From the NCBI RefSeq assembly GCF_030815955.1, contig NZ_JAUSXK010000001.1, positions 1,984,001 through 2,048,000 on the forward strand: a stretch of 64,000 bases of DNA. Reading direction: 5' to 3'. The DNA comes from Microbacterium murale (GTDB lineage: Bacteria > Actinomycetota > Actinomycetes > Actinomycetales > Microbacteriaceae). The first letter of the stretch is position 1. Each line of letters opens with the position of its first letter. The notes under the pieces are model-generated. The model saw only the letters and a program-made list of their open reading frames with translations. It was not told where the DNA came from and ran no database searches. Shown one piece after another: positions 18,648 through 27,888 of the stretch. The position numbers and the translations under genes were made by a program.

Positions 18648-19731
18648 ATGACTGAACACGCGTCCCGAGTCGACATCGCGGACAACAACGCCCCGGACGT
18701 AGAGGCGCGTTTGACGAGCTTCGACATCGCCAGGATGGCCGGCGTTTCGGTATCCGCCGTCTCGCTGGCGCTGAACGGCCGCCCAGGAGTGAGCGAGACG
18801 ACGCGCCAACGGATCGTCGCGATCGCCGACGAGATGAACTGGCGGCCCCACAGAGCCGCCCGAGCGCTCAAGGGCGCGACGAACGACGTCGCCGGCCTGG
18901 TGGTTGCGCGCCCCGCGCGCACGCTGGGCATCGAACCGTTCTTCGCGCACCTCATGTCGGGACTGCAGTCGACGCTTTCGCAGAGCTCCTTTGCGCTGCA
19001 GTTGCTGATCGTTGAGGACACTGCTTCCGAGATCGCCACGTATCGGCAGTGGGCCGCGGAGAACCGCGTCGCCGGAACAGTCCTGCTCGACCTGGCCGTG
19101 GACGACCCGCGCCCGGCGGTGCTGGCCGATCTCGGCATCCCTGCGGTCGCGATCGGGGGCGCGGGAGAAGCGTGGCCGGTGACCAGCGTGTGGGCCGACG
19201 ACTATGCGGCGATGACGACGTTGCTCAGCTATCTCAGCGCACTCGGACACCGCAACCTCGGCTATGTCGGCGGCACTGCCACGTATGAGCACACCCGCCG
19301 ACGAGCGGCGGCCGTGGCCGAGCTGTCCAAGACACAGGGGCTGCGCGTCACGACCATCAGCACCGATTTCTCCGATGAGCAAGGCGGAGAGGCGACCCGC
19401 TCGTTGCTGTCGCGCTTCGACCGCCCGACCGCTCTGGTGTACGACAGCGATGTCATGGCAGTCGCGGGTCTCGGCGTCGCCAACGAGATGGGCGTTGAAG
19501 TGCCCCTCGCAGCTCTCGATCGCCTCATTCGACGACTCGGTCCTGACGCGCTTGACGCATCCGGCGATCACGAGTCTCACCCGAGACACCTTCGCGCTCG
19601 GATCGCTCGCGGCCGAACGGCTGCTCGCCGCGATCACGGCCGAGCGGGCGACTCCGGAATCCGTTCAGGCGCCAACGCCGCAGCTGGTCGTGCGCGGCAG
19701 CACGGCACCTCCCCGCAGCACCGAGCGCTGA
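18648..19731 (+). pseudogene. LacI-family regulator of the mannosidase locus, frameshifted
   Basis: The protein opens with a LacI helix-turn-helix and hinge (FDIARMAGVSVSAVSLALNG near residues 25-44, then NWRPHRAARALKG) followed by a sugar-binding core. The core is continuous until VEVP. At the four-C run 19503-19506 the frame shifts by one, and the typical LacI C-terminal segment SQLSIASFDDSVLTRLTHPAITS continues in the next frame to a stop at 19729-19731. Removing one C gives about 360 residues, a normal length. The gene diverges from the GH38 operon across a 160-bp region with palindromes, so it probably represses that operon in the absence of an oligosaccharide inducer. Confidence 0.85.
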
Positions 19732-19950
19732 GACCGCGTGTCGCAGGGCGGGTCGGAGTGGCGGCAATCGATCAGTTCTGCCCATCCGCCTTCGTCAGCC
19801 GGACCGGACCCGCATCGCCTGCCGCGACGCGGCATCCTATGGACCGGATGCCGCCAGCGGAATTCGGTCATGAACTGCCGCTCGTTCTCGGGAATCCGAT
19901 CAGCCGGCCATCGAAGGCTGTGAATGAAGCCTGCTCGATAGGCTGTCCGC

Positions 19951-20958
19951 ATGCTCACCCGTGCCGAGGCCGATGACCGAGTCGCGCAGGATGCGCACAA
20001 GCCTCGAGTGATCCACACCGGACAGGCTCTGGTCGACCTGGTCATCGAAGTGGCAGACCTTCCCGTGCGCGGGCAGAACCTGATGGCCGACTCCGTCGCC
20101 GAGTACGCCGGCGGCTCTGTGACCGTGCTGCTCGCGGCAGCTCGCCTGGGTGCGCAGTGCCTGCATGCCGGATCGATCGGGACCGGCCCGTACGGTGACC
20201 TGATCCGTGAAGCGCTGGATGCTGATGGCATCGCAGCATCCGCCCCGCCAGTGACCACGCACGACACCGGCGTATGCGTCGTGCTGATCGAACCCTCCGC
20301 GGAGCGCACATTCGTCACGACGCTGGGCGCCGAGCGTGAGATCACCGTCGACTCGCTCTCGAGCGCCGACGTGCAGCCCGGTGACCTCGTCTGCGTCACC
20401 GGATACTCGCTCGCCGTCGCGCAGACCCGTGATCCTCTGCTGGCCTGGTTGAAGGCCCTTCCCGAGTACGCGGTCGTCGTCCTCGACCCCGGAGCGGCCT
20501 TCGCCGCGCTGCCGGCAGACGTGCGCGACACGATGCTGGCCCGCACCGACGTGTGGACCGGCAATGCAGAGGAGGCGACCGATCTGCTGGCCGCGCTGTC
20601 TGTTCGGGTCGAGGCGCCGATAGAAGCATCCGAACGTGAGATCGTGGCTCACGCCCGGGAGCTTGCTCCGCTGATGCGCGCCGGGGCGGTCATCATCGTC
20701 CGCGACGGCGCTGAGGGGTGTGCCGTGCATGCGCACGGCGAGAGCACCTACGTGCCGGGCTTTCCGCAGACTCCCGTCGACACCAACGGCGCGGGCGACA
20801 CCCACACCGGCGCGCTGCTCGCAGGCATCGCCGACGGTTCGACGTGGGTGGATGCCTGCCGGCGTGCCAACGCCGCGGCCGCGATCAAAGTCACACGACG
20901 TGGACCTACGACGGCTCCTACTGCAGTCGAGGTTGAGGAGTTCCTCCGCGGGAGGTGA
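19951..20958 (+). CDS. PfkB-family carbohydrate kinase
   Basis: The 335-residue protein is a ribokinase-fold kinase: an N-terminal GQALVDLVIEVADLP strand region, the substrate-side GGS (near 50), and the ATP/anion-hole signature DTNGAGDTHTGALLAG near residue 273 with the catalytic Asp. It phosphorylates a sugar released inside the cell. Being next to the LacI gene of the mannosidase locus, mannose or a GlcNAc-related sugar is the likely acceptor, but PfkB specificity cannot be read from motifs. ATG 19951 lacks a clear Shine-Dalgarno; the kinase core starts about 20 residues later, so a shorter N-terminus is possible. Confidence 0.85.
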   Translation: MLTRAEADDRVAQDAHKPRVIHTGQALVDLVIEVADLPVRGQNLMADSVAEYAGGSVTVLLAAARLGAQCLHAGSIGTGPYGDLIREALDADGIAASAPPVTTHDTGVCVVLIEPSAERTFVTTLGAEREITVDSLSSADVQPGDLVCVTGYSLAVAQTRDPLLAWLKALPEYAVVVLDPGAAFAALPADVRDTMLARTDVWTGNAEEATDLLAALSVRVEAPIEASEREIVAHARELAPLMRAGAVIIVRDGAEGCAVHAHGESTYVPGFPQTPVDTNGAGDTHTGALLAGIADGSTWVDACRRANAAAAIKVTRRGPTTAPTAVEVEEFLRGR

Positions 20959-21065
20959 ACCCCAGCGGCGTACTCACGCAGCCCATCGGCGAGAAGAGCC
21001 GACGGCTACACTCGTCTGGCATGTGAGGTCACGCGACCGAACGCACCGCCGATGAGGGGGAGATC

Positions 21066-21620
21066 ATGACTCAGGATGCAGAAGGAAACCTCACGACGGA
21101 GAACGCGCAGCGGCTTCTCGCGCAGCAGGTGCGAAACTTGCGAGCCGCGGTGCTCACGCTTCCCGTCATCCTGATCGAGATCCTCCTCGCTCTCGGGCTG
21201 TTCCTGCCGTTCGTCACCGACAGCATCGACGGGGAAGACCAGACGGTGAACCTCTTCGGGCTTGTCGGCGGATTGCTCGGCCCGGACAGCGAAGGCGAGG
21301 TCGATTCCGCATCGGCGCTGTTCGGCACGGCGTTCGTCGTGCTTGTCGTCGTCATCATCGGGTCGATGATCGTCGTCTCCTGGCTGGCGCGCATCGAGCT
21401 CTCGACGGTGGCAGAGCGCGTGGTGGTCGTCTTCATCGTGTTGCTCATCGCCGGAACCCTCGGCGCGTGGATGGTCATGAGCATCGGGCTCAGTTCGGAT
21501 TCGCCGTGGGAGCTGGAGATCGCTCTCCCGATCCTCACGGTGGGCACACTGCTGGCCGCGCTGTTCGCCTTCCTCCCCAGCTATCGCCGCGTGCGGGAGG
21601 TCAGAGCGCGGGTCGGCTGA
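21066..21620 (+). CDS. Membrane protein of unknown function with four predicted helices
   Basis: The 184-residue protein has a 25-residue hydrophilic N-terminus, then four hydrophobic segments (about residues 28-50, 84-108, 118-140 and 153-172) and a short basic C-terminus. An acidic loop (IDGEDQ, PDSEGEVDSAS) separates helices one and two. GAGGGGGA precedes the ATG. No family is recognised. It stands alone, converging on the MFS gene with 30 bases between stops. Confidence 0.65.
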   Translation: MTQDAEGNLTTENAQRLLAQQVRNLRAAVLTLPVILIEILLALGLFLPFVTDSIDGEDQTVNLFGLVGGLLGPDSEGEVDSASALFGTAFVVLVVVIIGSMIVVSWLARIELSTVAERVVVVFIVLLIAGTLGAWMVMSIGLSSDSPWELEIALPILTVGTLLAALFAFLPSYRRVREVRARVG

Positions 21621-21650
21621 GGAAGTCACCGCATCCGCATGCCGGCATCC

Positions 21651-22883
21651 TCACGCCGCCCGTCGCACCCGGAACACCAGCGCCAGCACCGACAGCGAGA
21701 TGACGATCACGCCGTAGCCGACGCACACAGCGCCGAGGCCGACGACGCCCACCAGCATCCCGGCGATGACGGCGGGCACGCCGAACGCGAGATACGCGAG
21801 CACGTAGATCACGGCGAACGTGTCGGCGCGCTCCGTGGCGGGGATGCGTGGCGCGAGCGAAGCGATCACACCGGAGAACGCGGTGCCGAAGCCCATTCCC
21901 GTCACCGCGGCCGCGATGAGATAGGCCGCGAGAGAGCCTAGCGCGAGCGCCCCGAGTGACAGGGCCGTGCCTGCGGCGAGGGCCGCGGTGCCGAAGATCG
22001 TGATCGTCCGCGGCGAGCGTCGCCGGAGGACGAACGCGGTGATCGCTCCGACTCCAGCGAGAAGCACGACTCCCAGCCCCTGCCAGATGTGAGCGATTCC
22101 GCCGAGTTGGTTGTGCACGATGTTCGCCCCGAGGGAGAGGAACAGGCCACCGGTGGCCCAACCCGCGACGACGGCGGGGGCTGCGCGCCAGAAGTCCGCG
22201 CGGATGCCCTGTGGAATCGACAGGCGGAACTGCAGCGACGCCCACACGCCCGGCTTCTTCGGCGCCGTCTCAGGTGCGAAGAAGAAGAGCACCGCGAGGA
22301 TGCCGTACACCGCGGTGAGCGGTCCGAACACATCGAGCAGTGGTTCGCCCATGATGTCGAGTGCGACCCCCGACAGGAGCGCGCCGGTCGCGAGGCCGAT
22401 GCCGGGGGACAGCGCGTTCCACAGCGCCGCTGTGGCTGGGCGAGCAGGAGGTGCGAGGTCGAGCACGGCTGCCGAGAGCGCCGAGAGCAGCAGTCCGCTC
22501 GCGATGCCCTGGATGATCCGTGCCATGACGAGCAGCGCCACCGAGTCCGCGTGCGAGAAGAGCAGCATGCTGCCGGCCAGAAGCACGAACCCGACGATCA
22601 CGACCGGGCGGCGGCCGACGTGGTCCGACAGCGATCCGGCCGTGAGCAGCGTGAGCAGCAGCGCGATCGCGTAGACCGCGAACACGGCGGTGATCACGAT
22701 CGCGGCGAAGCCGATCTGCTCGGCGAGAACCGGGTAGAACGGCGACGGGGCGCTCGCGCCGGCCATCATCAGGATCTGCGCCACTACCGCGAGGGCGAAT
22801 CCGAACCGTGCACGCGAGGTGCGGGTGTGGGGCGCGACCGCGGGGCCGGCCTGTCGAACGGCGATCGGTTGGGTCGTGGTCAT
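21651..22883 (-). CDS. MFS transporter, divergent from an ArsR-type regulator
   Basis: The 410-residue protein has 12 hydrophobic segments and the MFS loop 2-3 signature (GSLSDHVGRRPVVIVG near residue 83). Proteins of this kind export drugs or small metabolites with proton antiport; the substrate is unknown. GAGGAG lies six bases before the ATG. The gene diverges from a small winged-helix regulator, with two matching palindromes between them, so expression is likely relieved when the regulator senses its ligand. Confidence 0.88.
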   Translation of the reverse strand: MTTTQPIAVRQAGPAVAPHTRTSRARFGFALAVVAQILMMAGASAPSPFYPVLAEQIGFAAIVITAVFAVYAIALLLTLLTAGSLSDHVGRRPVVIVGFVLLAGSMLLFSHADSVALLVMARIIQGIASGLLLSALSAAVLDLAPPARPATAALWNALSPGIGLATGALLSGVALDIMGEPLLDVFGPLTAVYGILAVLFFFAPETAPKKPGVWASLQFRLSIPQGIRADFWRAAPAVVAGWATGGLFLSLGANIVHNQLGGIAHIWQGLGVVLLAGVGAITAFVLRRRSPRTITIFGTAALAAGTALSLGALALGSLAAYLIAAAVTGMGFGTAFSGVIASLAPRIPATERADTFAVIYVLAYLAFGVPAVIAGMLVGVVGLGAVCVGYGVIVISLSVLALVFRVRRAA

Positions 22884-22898
22884 GCGCGCTCCTCATCG

Positions 22899-22963
22899 GT
22901 TCGAGAATCATCGAACTATCGGAGCGTACTCGCGTTTCTGTGATTGTTCAACTATTCTCGAAC
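22899..22963. promoter_or_regulatory. Paired operators between the MFS gene and the ArsR-type regulator
   Basis: Two copies of an 18-bp site, GTTC(G/A)A-N6-TCGAAC, lie at 22899-22916 and 22946-22963, their starts 47 bp apart. The second ends directly before the regulator ATG at 22965. Arms are perfect in the first copy and have one mismatch in the second. Placement over both promoters fits repression of the transporter with autoregulation. Confidence 0.7.
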
Positions 22964-22964
22964 C

Positions 22965-23270
22965 ATGCCCGGTGATCTGCCGCATCCGGAGCGCTCCGAC
23001 ATCCACCTGACGGACGTGCTCTTCGCGCTCAGCGACCCCGAGCGCCTCGCGATCGCGCGTCAGCTCGCCGACGGCCCGCTCGACATGGCGGCCTGCCATG
23101 CCACCGACCCGAACCTGCCGAAGTCGACCAAGTCGCACTTCATGAAGGTGCTGCGCGAAGCCGGCGTCATCCGCAACGAGCCCAATGGGCGTCGACGGAT
23201 GCTGACGCTACGGCGCGACGATCTCGATGCGCTGTTCCCTGGGCTGTTGGATTCGGTGCTTCAGAACTAA
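22965..23270 (+). CDS. ArsR-like winged-helix regulator
   Basis: The roughly 101-residue protein has a winged-helix fold of the ArsR/GntR-wing type: a LSDPERLAIARQLADG helix pair, a recognition region around KSTKSHFMKVLREAGV, and a wing NEPNGRRRMLTLR. The ATG at 22965 directly follows an operator and lacks a Shine-Dalgarno, suggesting a leaderless transcript; a TTG at 22944 would add seven residues encoded inside the operator. It probably represses the divergent MFS gene and itself. No metal-binding cysteine cluster is present, so the ligand is probably organic. Confidence 0.8.
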   Translation: MPGDLPHPERSDIHLTDVLFALSDPERLAIARQLADGPLDMAACHATDPNLPKSTKSHFMKVLREAGVIRNEPNGRRRMLTLRRDDLDALFPGLLDSVLQN

Positions 23271-23320
23271 GCGCGATTATGGGCGGGAGCCTGCTATCGG
23301 GTCCCCACCGGGATCGACGG

Positions 23321-24499
23321 TCAGGACGCGCCAACCCTTCGGAGCCCGTGCCCCTGGTTGCTCCCCGTGACCAGTCGACGAGCCATCGGCGCTGCCAGCG
23401 CGAACACGGCAGTGAGTGCCGCGACGCCGATCATGGCTCCGCGAAGGCCGATCAGACCCGCGAGCATGCCCACGTACACCGGACCGAACACGAAGCCCAG
23501 ATACGCCGTGGCCCCGATCGCGGACGTCGCACGGCCGCGACGCTCGTCCGGGACGCCGCGGAGCGAGCTGCTGAGAAGTGTGGGGAACAGTACCGACATC
23601 CCGATCGCCGCGAACGCGAGGCCCATTAGCGCGACGGGGATGCTGGTTGCGAATGCGACGACGACTGACCCGATCGAGGCCACGGTGGCGCCGCCGATGA
23701 GTAGCACTCGATCGGGGATGCGAGCCGATGATCCGACCGTGAAGCGCGTAATGGCCGCGGCCGCGGCGAAAGTAGCGGGCGCCAGCGCGGCGAACCCGAG
23801 TCCGACGTGCAGCTCGTCTTCGAGGAAGATCGCACTCCAGCTCTGGTGAGCGTTCTCGGCGGCGAATCCGAGCGCTCCGACTGATCCGATGGCAATGAAG
23901 GGCCAGATGCGTGCGGTGCCGCCTCCTGAGGTCGCAGCGACCGGGGACTCTGAGAGTGGTCGCCCGTCGCCACGGATGAACACGATTGCTCCCGCTGCCG
24001 CCATCAGCAGCCCCGCGACGCTGAAGACGAAGGTGACGTCGTGGCCGGCGGCGCGAAGCGCTCCTGCTCCGAGGCTCGCGGCGACGACGAATGACGAGAA
24101 GACGGCGTGACTGAGCGTGATGACGCGCCGATGCGACCTCGCCTCGCCGAGCGCGGCAAGGGCATTCGCGGCGACATCCGATGCCCCGGAGGTCGCTCCG
24201 ATCAGCAGCATCGCGATCGTGATCGAAAGGGGATCCGTCGCCTGCCAGGCGAGCAGGATGCCGGAGCCGGCGAGTGCGAGAAGAAGAAGGCCGGTGATAC
24301 GCACCCCGAAACGGTCGACGGCTCTCCCGGTAAAAAGCATGGCGGGAAGCGCGCCCGCGCCAACGCAGAGGAGCGCAGCGCCCAGCTGGCCCTCGGTCAG
24401 CTGGGCCTCGTCGCGGAGTGCGGGAAGTGCTGCACCCCACGTGCCCCAGAAGACACCGAACGCGGCGAACGCGAGATAAGGACCTAGATGGAAGCGCAT
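23321..24499 (-). CDS. MFS transporter, divergent from a LacI-family regulator
   Basis: The roughly 392-residue protein has 12 membrane segments, the GRAVDRFGVRITG loop signature near residue 67, and an overall likeness to the FucP/YbjJ-type MFS branch. I chose ATG 24499 because the longer frame to 24589 runs through the operator and into the divergent regulator gene. With this start the operator covers the start codon and no Shine-Dalgarno is possible, so the mRNA is probably leaderless. The substrate is unknown; a LacI partner suggests a sugar or nucleoside. Confidence 0.82.
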   Translation of the reverse strand: MRFHLGPYLAFAAFGVFWGTWGAALPALRDEAQLTEGQLGAALLCVGAGALPAMLFTGRAVDRFGVRITGLLLLALAGSGILLAWQATDPLSITIAMLLIGATSGASDVAANALAALGEARSHRRVITLSHAVFSSFVVAASLGAGALRAAGHDVTFVFSVAGLLMAAAGAIVFIRGDGRPLSESPVAATSGGGTARIWPFIAIGSVGALGFAAENAHQSWSAIFLEDELHVGLGFAALAPATFAAAAAITRFTVGSSARIPDRVLLIGGATVASIGSVVVAFATSIPVALMGLAFAAIGMSVLFPTLLSSSLRGVPDERRGRATSAIGATAYLGFVFGPVYVGMLAGLIGLRGAMIGVAALTAVFALAAPMARRLVTGSNQGHGLRRVGAS

Positions 24500-24519
24500 C
24501 TGTGTAACGATACACAGAT
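24498..24519. promoter_or_regulatory. Perfect operator palindrome between the MFS and LacI genes
   Basis: Arms ATCTGTGTA and TACACAGAT (9 bp each, perfect) surround a 4-base centre. The site overlaps the MFS start codon and ends five bases before the LacI-family GTG, so one bound dimer would block both genes. Confidence 0.75.
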
Positions 24520-24524
24520 AGACT

Positions 24525-25529
24525 GTGGTTGTGAACACCAAGCGGGTGACGATGCGTGACGTCGCGGCGGCGGCGGGCGTCGCGCCCATGACTGTCAGCT
24601 ACACCTACACCCGCCCCGGTCGGGTTGCTTCCGGCACTCGCGATCGCGTTCTCGCCGCGGCCGCCCGCCTCGGCTACGCGGGACCGGATCCGGTGGCGCG
24701 TTCGCTGCGCAGCGGATCCACGCGGAATCTCGGGGTGGTCCTCGGCGAGCACCTCAGCTACGCATTCGAAGATCCGCAGGCCGCTCGCTTCCTGGCCGGC
24801 GTGTCCCAGGTCTGCGTTGATAATCACCTCGGGCTCGTTCTCATCCCGAGCGCGGGCGACGCTGGCGACGTCGACAGGATACGAGAGGCCGCCGTCGACG
24901 GCTTCGTGCTCTGGACGACGGAGGTCGGAGACCCCGTGCTCGATGCGGTCGCCGCGACTGGTCGACCGGCAGCCATCCAGGGAGGCCCGGCGGCGGTCGC
25001 CGGAATTCACGCGGTCGCCGCAGATGATCGCGAGGCCGCCCGGACGATCGCGCTCCACATGCTGCGGGATGCCGAGTCGCCGCTGATCCTTTCGCATCCG
25101 CTCGACCGCGAACGGTGGAGCGGCATCGTGCGGGGGCAGCAGTCGGACGTGCGCTTCCCGGTCACCAGTGCTCGCCTGGCGGGATTCCGCGATGCCGTAG
25201 AACAGGCCGGACGCATGTGGGAGACGACGCCGGTCGCGGTCGCCGCCCGCAACACACGTGAAGAAGGACGCCTCATGATGAGGTCCGCGCTCGCGCAGTT
25301 TCGTCCGGATGTGGTCATCGCGATGAGCGACCAGCTCGCAGCGGGGGCGTTGGATGTGCTGGGCGGCTCGGCGCGCGTCAGCGGCTGGGATGACAGTGAG
25401 ATCGCGGAGCTACTCGGCTTCTCCGGCATCCGGCAGTCGCTCTACGACCAGGGTGTGGAGTGCGCGAAGATTGCCGCCGGACTCGGGTCGTCGGATCAGC
25501 GGCCGTCGTGGTCGCTTGTGCGGCGCTAG
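24525..25529 (+). CDS. LacI-family transcriptional regulator
   Basis: The 334-residue protein has an N-terminal helix-turn-helix (TMRDVAAAAGVAPMTVSYTYTRP) with the hinge GPDPVARSLRSGSTRNLGVV and a periplasmic-binding-like core. Start candidates are GTG 24525 and GTG 24531, both leaderless in appearance. It lies 25 bp from the divergent MFS gene, with a single strong palindrome between. The variant YTYTRP in place of the usual SxxLN after helix two is slightly unusual for the family. Confidence 0.85.
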   Translation: MVVNTKRVTMRDVAAAAGVAPMTVSYTYTRPGRVASGTRDRVLAAAARLGYAGPDPVARSLRSGSTRNLGVVLGEHLSYAFEDPQAARFLAGVSQVCVDNHLGLVLIPSAGDAGDVDRIREAAVDGFVLWTTEVGDPVLDAVAATGRPAAIQGGPAAVAGIHAVAADDREAARTIALHMLRDAESPLILSHPLDRERWSGIVRGQQSDVRFPVTSARLAGFRDAVEQAGRMWETTPVAVAARNTREEGRLMMRSALAQFRPDVVIAMSDQLAAGALDVLGGSARVSGWDDSEIAELLGFSGIRQSLYDQGVECAKIAAGLGSSDQRPSWSLVRR

Positions 25530-25567
25530 CTGCAGGTCCGCCCCCGAACGCTCGACGGCGCGCGAGC

Positions 25568-26095
25568 CTAGGGTTCGCGCGTGCTGACGCGTCGTGCGGA
25601 ATCGCTGGATCGCTTCCGCGTCGCAGACCGCGGCGGATTCGCGCGCAGGTGACCGCTGACCTGTGTCATGACCCGGGCGAGCACTTCGACATCCTGCTCG
25701 GCGAGAGACTCGAACAGCAGGCTGCTGACGACTTCGATGTGTCCGGGGAACACCTTCGCGAGCACCTCGCGACCTTCGTCTGTGATCGCGGCGATCGTGC
25801 TCCGCTCGTCTTCGGGTGAGGGCGCGCGCGTGAGGAGTCTGCGCTGCTCGAGCAACTGCGCCTGATACGTCAGCCCGCTGCGGCTGTATACGAGGTCGTC
25901 CGCGAGGTCCGTCATGCGCTGGCTGCCGCCAGGTGCGTCTCTCAGTCGGGCGAGCAATTGGAACTGCACGTAGCTGAGCTTCCCGGCCTCACGCAACTGC
26001 TTCTCCACCGCGTGCCGCAGAAGGCTGCTCACCTCGGTGAAGGCGAAGTAGGCCGCAAGCTCGGTCGGTGAGAGCTGGGGAGGGCGTGTGCTCAT
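25568..26095 (-). CDS. MarR-family regulator
   Basis: The 175-residue protein shows the MarR winged helix: SYVQFQLLARLRDAP, recognition region SRSGLTYQAQLLEQRRLLTR, and wing PSPEDERSTIAAITDEG. The start is ATG 26095; the frame to 26170 reads backwards through the operators and is rejected. A TATACT -10 element at 26102-26107 (minus strand) places transcription start very near the ATG. It should control itself and the divergent quinone oxidoreductase through the paired palindromes, probably responding to a phenolic or oxidant. Confidence 0.88.
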   Translation of the reverse strand: MSTRPPQLSPTELAAYFAFTEVSSLLRHAVEKQLREAGKLSYVQFQLLARLRDAPGGSQRMTDLADDLVYSRSGLTYQAQLLEQRRLLTRAPSPEDERSTIAAITDEGREVLAKVFPGHIEVVSSLLFESLAEQDVEVLARVMTQVSGHLRANPPRSATRKRSSDSARRVSTREP

Positions 26096-26112
26096 CCACC
26101 AAGTATAACTGT

Positions 26113-26166
26113 TGCTTCGAATTCGAAGTAGTGTTACTGTTTCCATATTGCTTCGAATTCGAAGCA
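26113..26166. promoter_or_regulatory. Two MarR operators
   Basis: Two near-identical 18-bp palindromes lie at 26113-26130 and 26149-26166, arms TGCTTCGAA/TTCGAAGCA. The second is perfect and the first has two changes in its last positions. They are 36 bp centre to centre between the divergent MarR and oxidoreductase genes, consistent with two dimers on the same face region. Confidence 0.78.
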
Positions 26167-26196
26167 TCACTCGAAGCTCGAGAAGAGGATCAGATC

Positions 26197-27126
26197 ATGA
26201 AGGCAGTACGGTTCCACGAAGTGGGCGGACCAGAGGTGCTCCAGTACGGCGAGATCGAGCGGCCCGATCCGGCCGCGGGTCAGGTGCGGCTGCGCGTCGC
26301 AGCATCCGCGTTCAGCGCCGCGGACAACGGCATGCGCGCAGGATTCCTGCCGATTCCGCTGACCCTCCCGCACGTGCCGGGATATGACGTTTCCGGCACT
26401 GTCGATGCGATCGGTGATGGAGTCGACGGGTTCGCTGTCGGCGACGCGATGATCGGCTTCCTGCCGATGGGCGAGGACGGAGGAGCCGCGGAGTACGTCG
26501 TCGCCCCGGCGGACGTGCTCGTCGCGGCACCGACCAGCGTTGCGCTTGCGGATGCTGCGGCACTGCCCTCTGTTGCGCTGACCGCGTGGCAGGCGCTGTT
26601 CGACGACGGGCGGCTTGAGGCCGGTCAGCGGTTGCTCATCGTCGGAGCCGGTGGAGTCGTGGGGAAGTACGCCATCTCTCTGGCGAAGCGGGCCGGTGCG
26701 CGCGTGATCGCGACCGCGAGCCCGCGGAGCATCGATGCCGTGCGAGCTGCCGGCGCGGACGAGATCATCGACCACACGGAGATCGCCGTGCTCGACGCGG
26801 TCTCCGAGCCGGTCGACATCCTGCTCAACCTGGCCCCCATCGAGCCGGCCGAGTTCACCTCCCTGGTGCGCCTCGTTCGCGATGGTGGGGTCGTGGTGAG
26901 CACCACGGCCTGGATGCCGGCGCCCGACGACGTCGAGCGGAACGTGCGCTCTGCCGTCGTCTTCGTCCGCAGCGACATCGAACGGCTCGCCGAGCTGGTG
27001 TCACTCGTCGACAGCGGCGATCTCCACTTGGAGGTAACCCGCCGCATCCCGCTCATCGAGCTGCCGGCACTGCACGCGGAGGCCGCGGAAGGCCGGATCG
27101 CGGGCAAGGTCATCGTGGTTCCCTGA
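26197..27126 (+). CDS. Zinc-independent NADPH:quinone oxidoreductase (MDR family)
   Basis: The 309-residue protein begins MKAVRFHEVGGPEVLQYGE, the classic start of quinone oxidoreductase-type medium-chain dehydrogenases, and has the nucleotide motif LLIVGAGGVVGKYA near residue 147. Cysteine/histidine zinc ligands are absent. It reduces quinones or enones with NAD(P)H. I chose ATG 26197 with GAGGAT upstream; the frame from 26068 passes through the operators. It is under the divergent MarR and its 3' end overlaps the converging membrane protein by 17 bases. Confidence 0.88.
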   Translation: MKAVRFHEVGGPEVLQYGEIERPDPAAGQVRLRVAASAFSAADNGMRAGFLPIPLTLPHVPGYDVSGTVDAIGDGVDGFAVGDAMIGFLPMGEDGGAAEYVVAPADVLVAAPTSVALADAAALPSVALTAWQALFDDGRLEAGQRLLIVGAGGVVGKYAISLAKRAGARVIATASPRSIDAVRAAGADEIIDHTEIAVLDAVSEPVDILLNLAPIEPAEFTSLVRLVRDGGVVVSTTAWMPAPDDVERNVRSAVVFVRSDIERLAELVSLVDSGDLHLEVTRRIPLIELPALHAEAAEGRIAGKVIVVP

Positions 27127-27799
27127 TCTCGTCCGCGTGACGAGCCGCGTTGCGGTCCTGGTGCGCGACCGTCGCGACGACGCCGACGAGCAGGATCAGC
27201 TCGAAGGCGTTGACGACCGCAGCACTGGGTACCGGCAGCGTGATGGCACTGCCGGCCACCATGAGCACTGTCACCATGGTCAGCCACGCCCAGCGTTCGC
27301 GCACCCACACGACGATGCCGGCTGCCAGCAGAGCGGCTGCGACGACGAGAACCATGATCGGTGGTCCACTCGGCGCGTTCTCATTGCCGTAACTGAGCGC
27401 CCCGTACTCCCAGTCGGCCGCTAGCTGCACCGGCAATGCGCCCACGACGATCTCGTAGGCAATGAGTGCCGCGGTCACCCCGAGGGCCACCACCGCGGCC
27501 CAGACGTTGCGGGCCCAACGCGCACCGGTGCGGAACAGCACGTGCCAGGCGACAAGAACGAGCAGCGGCGTCAGGAAAGCGTGCATCCAGTACCGCGCCG
27601 AGTTCAGCCCTTCGAGCGCGGCTCCTTCGCCGATCATCGCGCCGAGCCCGATGACGGTGTTGTCGTAGACCAGGCCGAGCACGACGAGTAACGAGAGATC
27701 GGAGACGACTGCTCGGCGCCTCCGCGCTACCGACGAGATGCCCCAGGTGAGCAGCGCGAGGTAGGCGACGGCGAAACCGAGGAATATGAAGCTGTCCAT
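27110..27799 (-). CDS. Membrane protein of unknown function, about seven helices
   Basis: The 229-residue protein has hydrophobic segments across most of its length, starting MDSFIFLGFAVAYLALLTWG, and an acidic-basic C-terminal tail of about 20 residues. No family is recognised. A loop region (LEGLNSARYWMHAF) holds conserved-looking polar residues. It converges on and overlaps the end of the quinone oxidoreductase gene. Confidence 0.6.
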   Translation of the reverse strand: MDSFIFLGFAVAYLALLTWGISSVARRRRAVVSDLSLLVVLGLVYDNTVIGLGAMIGEGAALEGLNSARYWMHAFLTPLLVLVAWHVLFRTGARWARNVWAAVVALGVTAALIAYEIVVGALPVQLAADWEYGALSYGNENAPSGPPIMVLVVAAALLAAGIVVWVRERWAWLTMVTVLMVAGSAITLPVPSAAVVNAFELILLVGVVATVAHQDRNAARHADEIREPR

Positions 27800-27888
27800 A
27801 TCATCTCACCGTACGAGTGCCTCGACCATGGGGTGCGACCCTTGACGGAACGCCGGCGCTCGTGGCACTTGAGGGTGAACGGAGACGC

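Noticed and set aside
18636..19637. Long open frame opposite the LacI gene
   Set aside because: It is Arg/His/Gly-rich shadow coding typical of high-GC DNA, while the plus strand has clear LacI motifs.
19732..19950. Possible extra gene between LacI and the PfkB kinase
   Set aside because: Open frames here are continuations of the shifted LacI frame or shadows; nothing protein-like or structured was seen.
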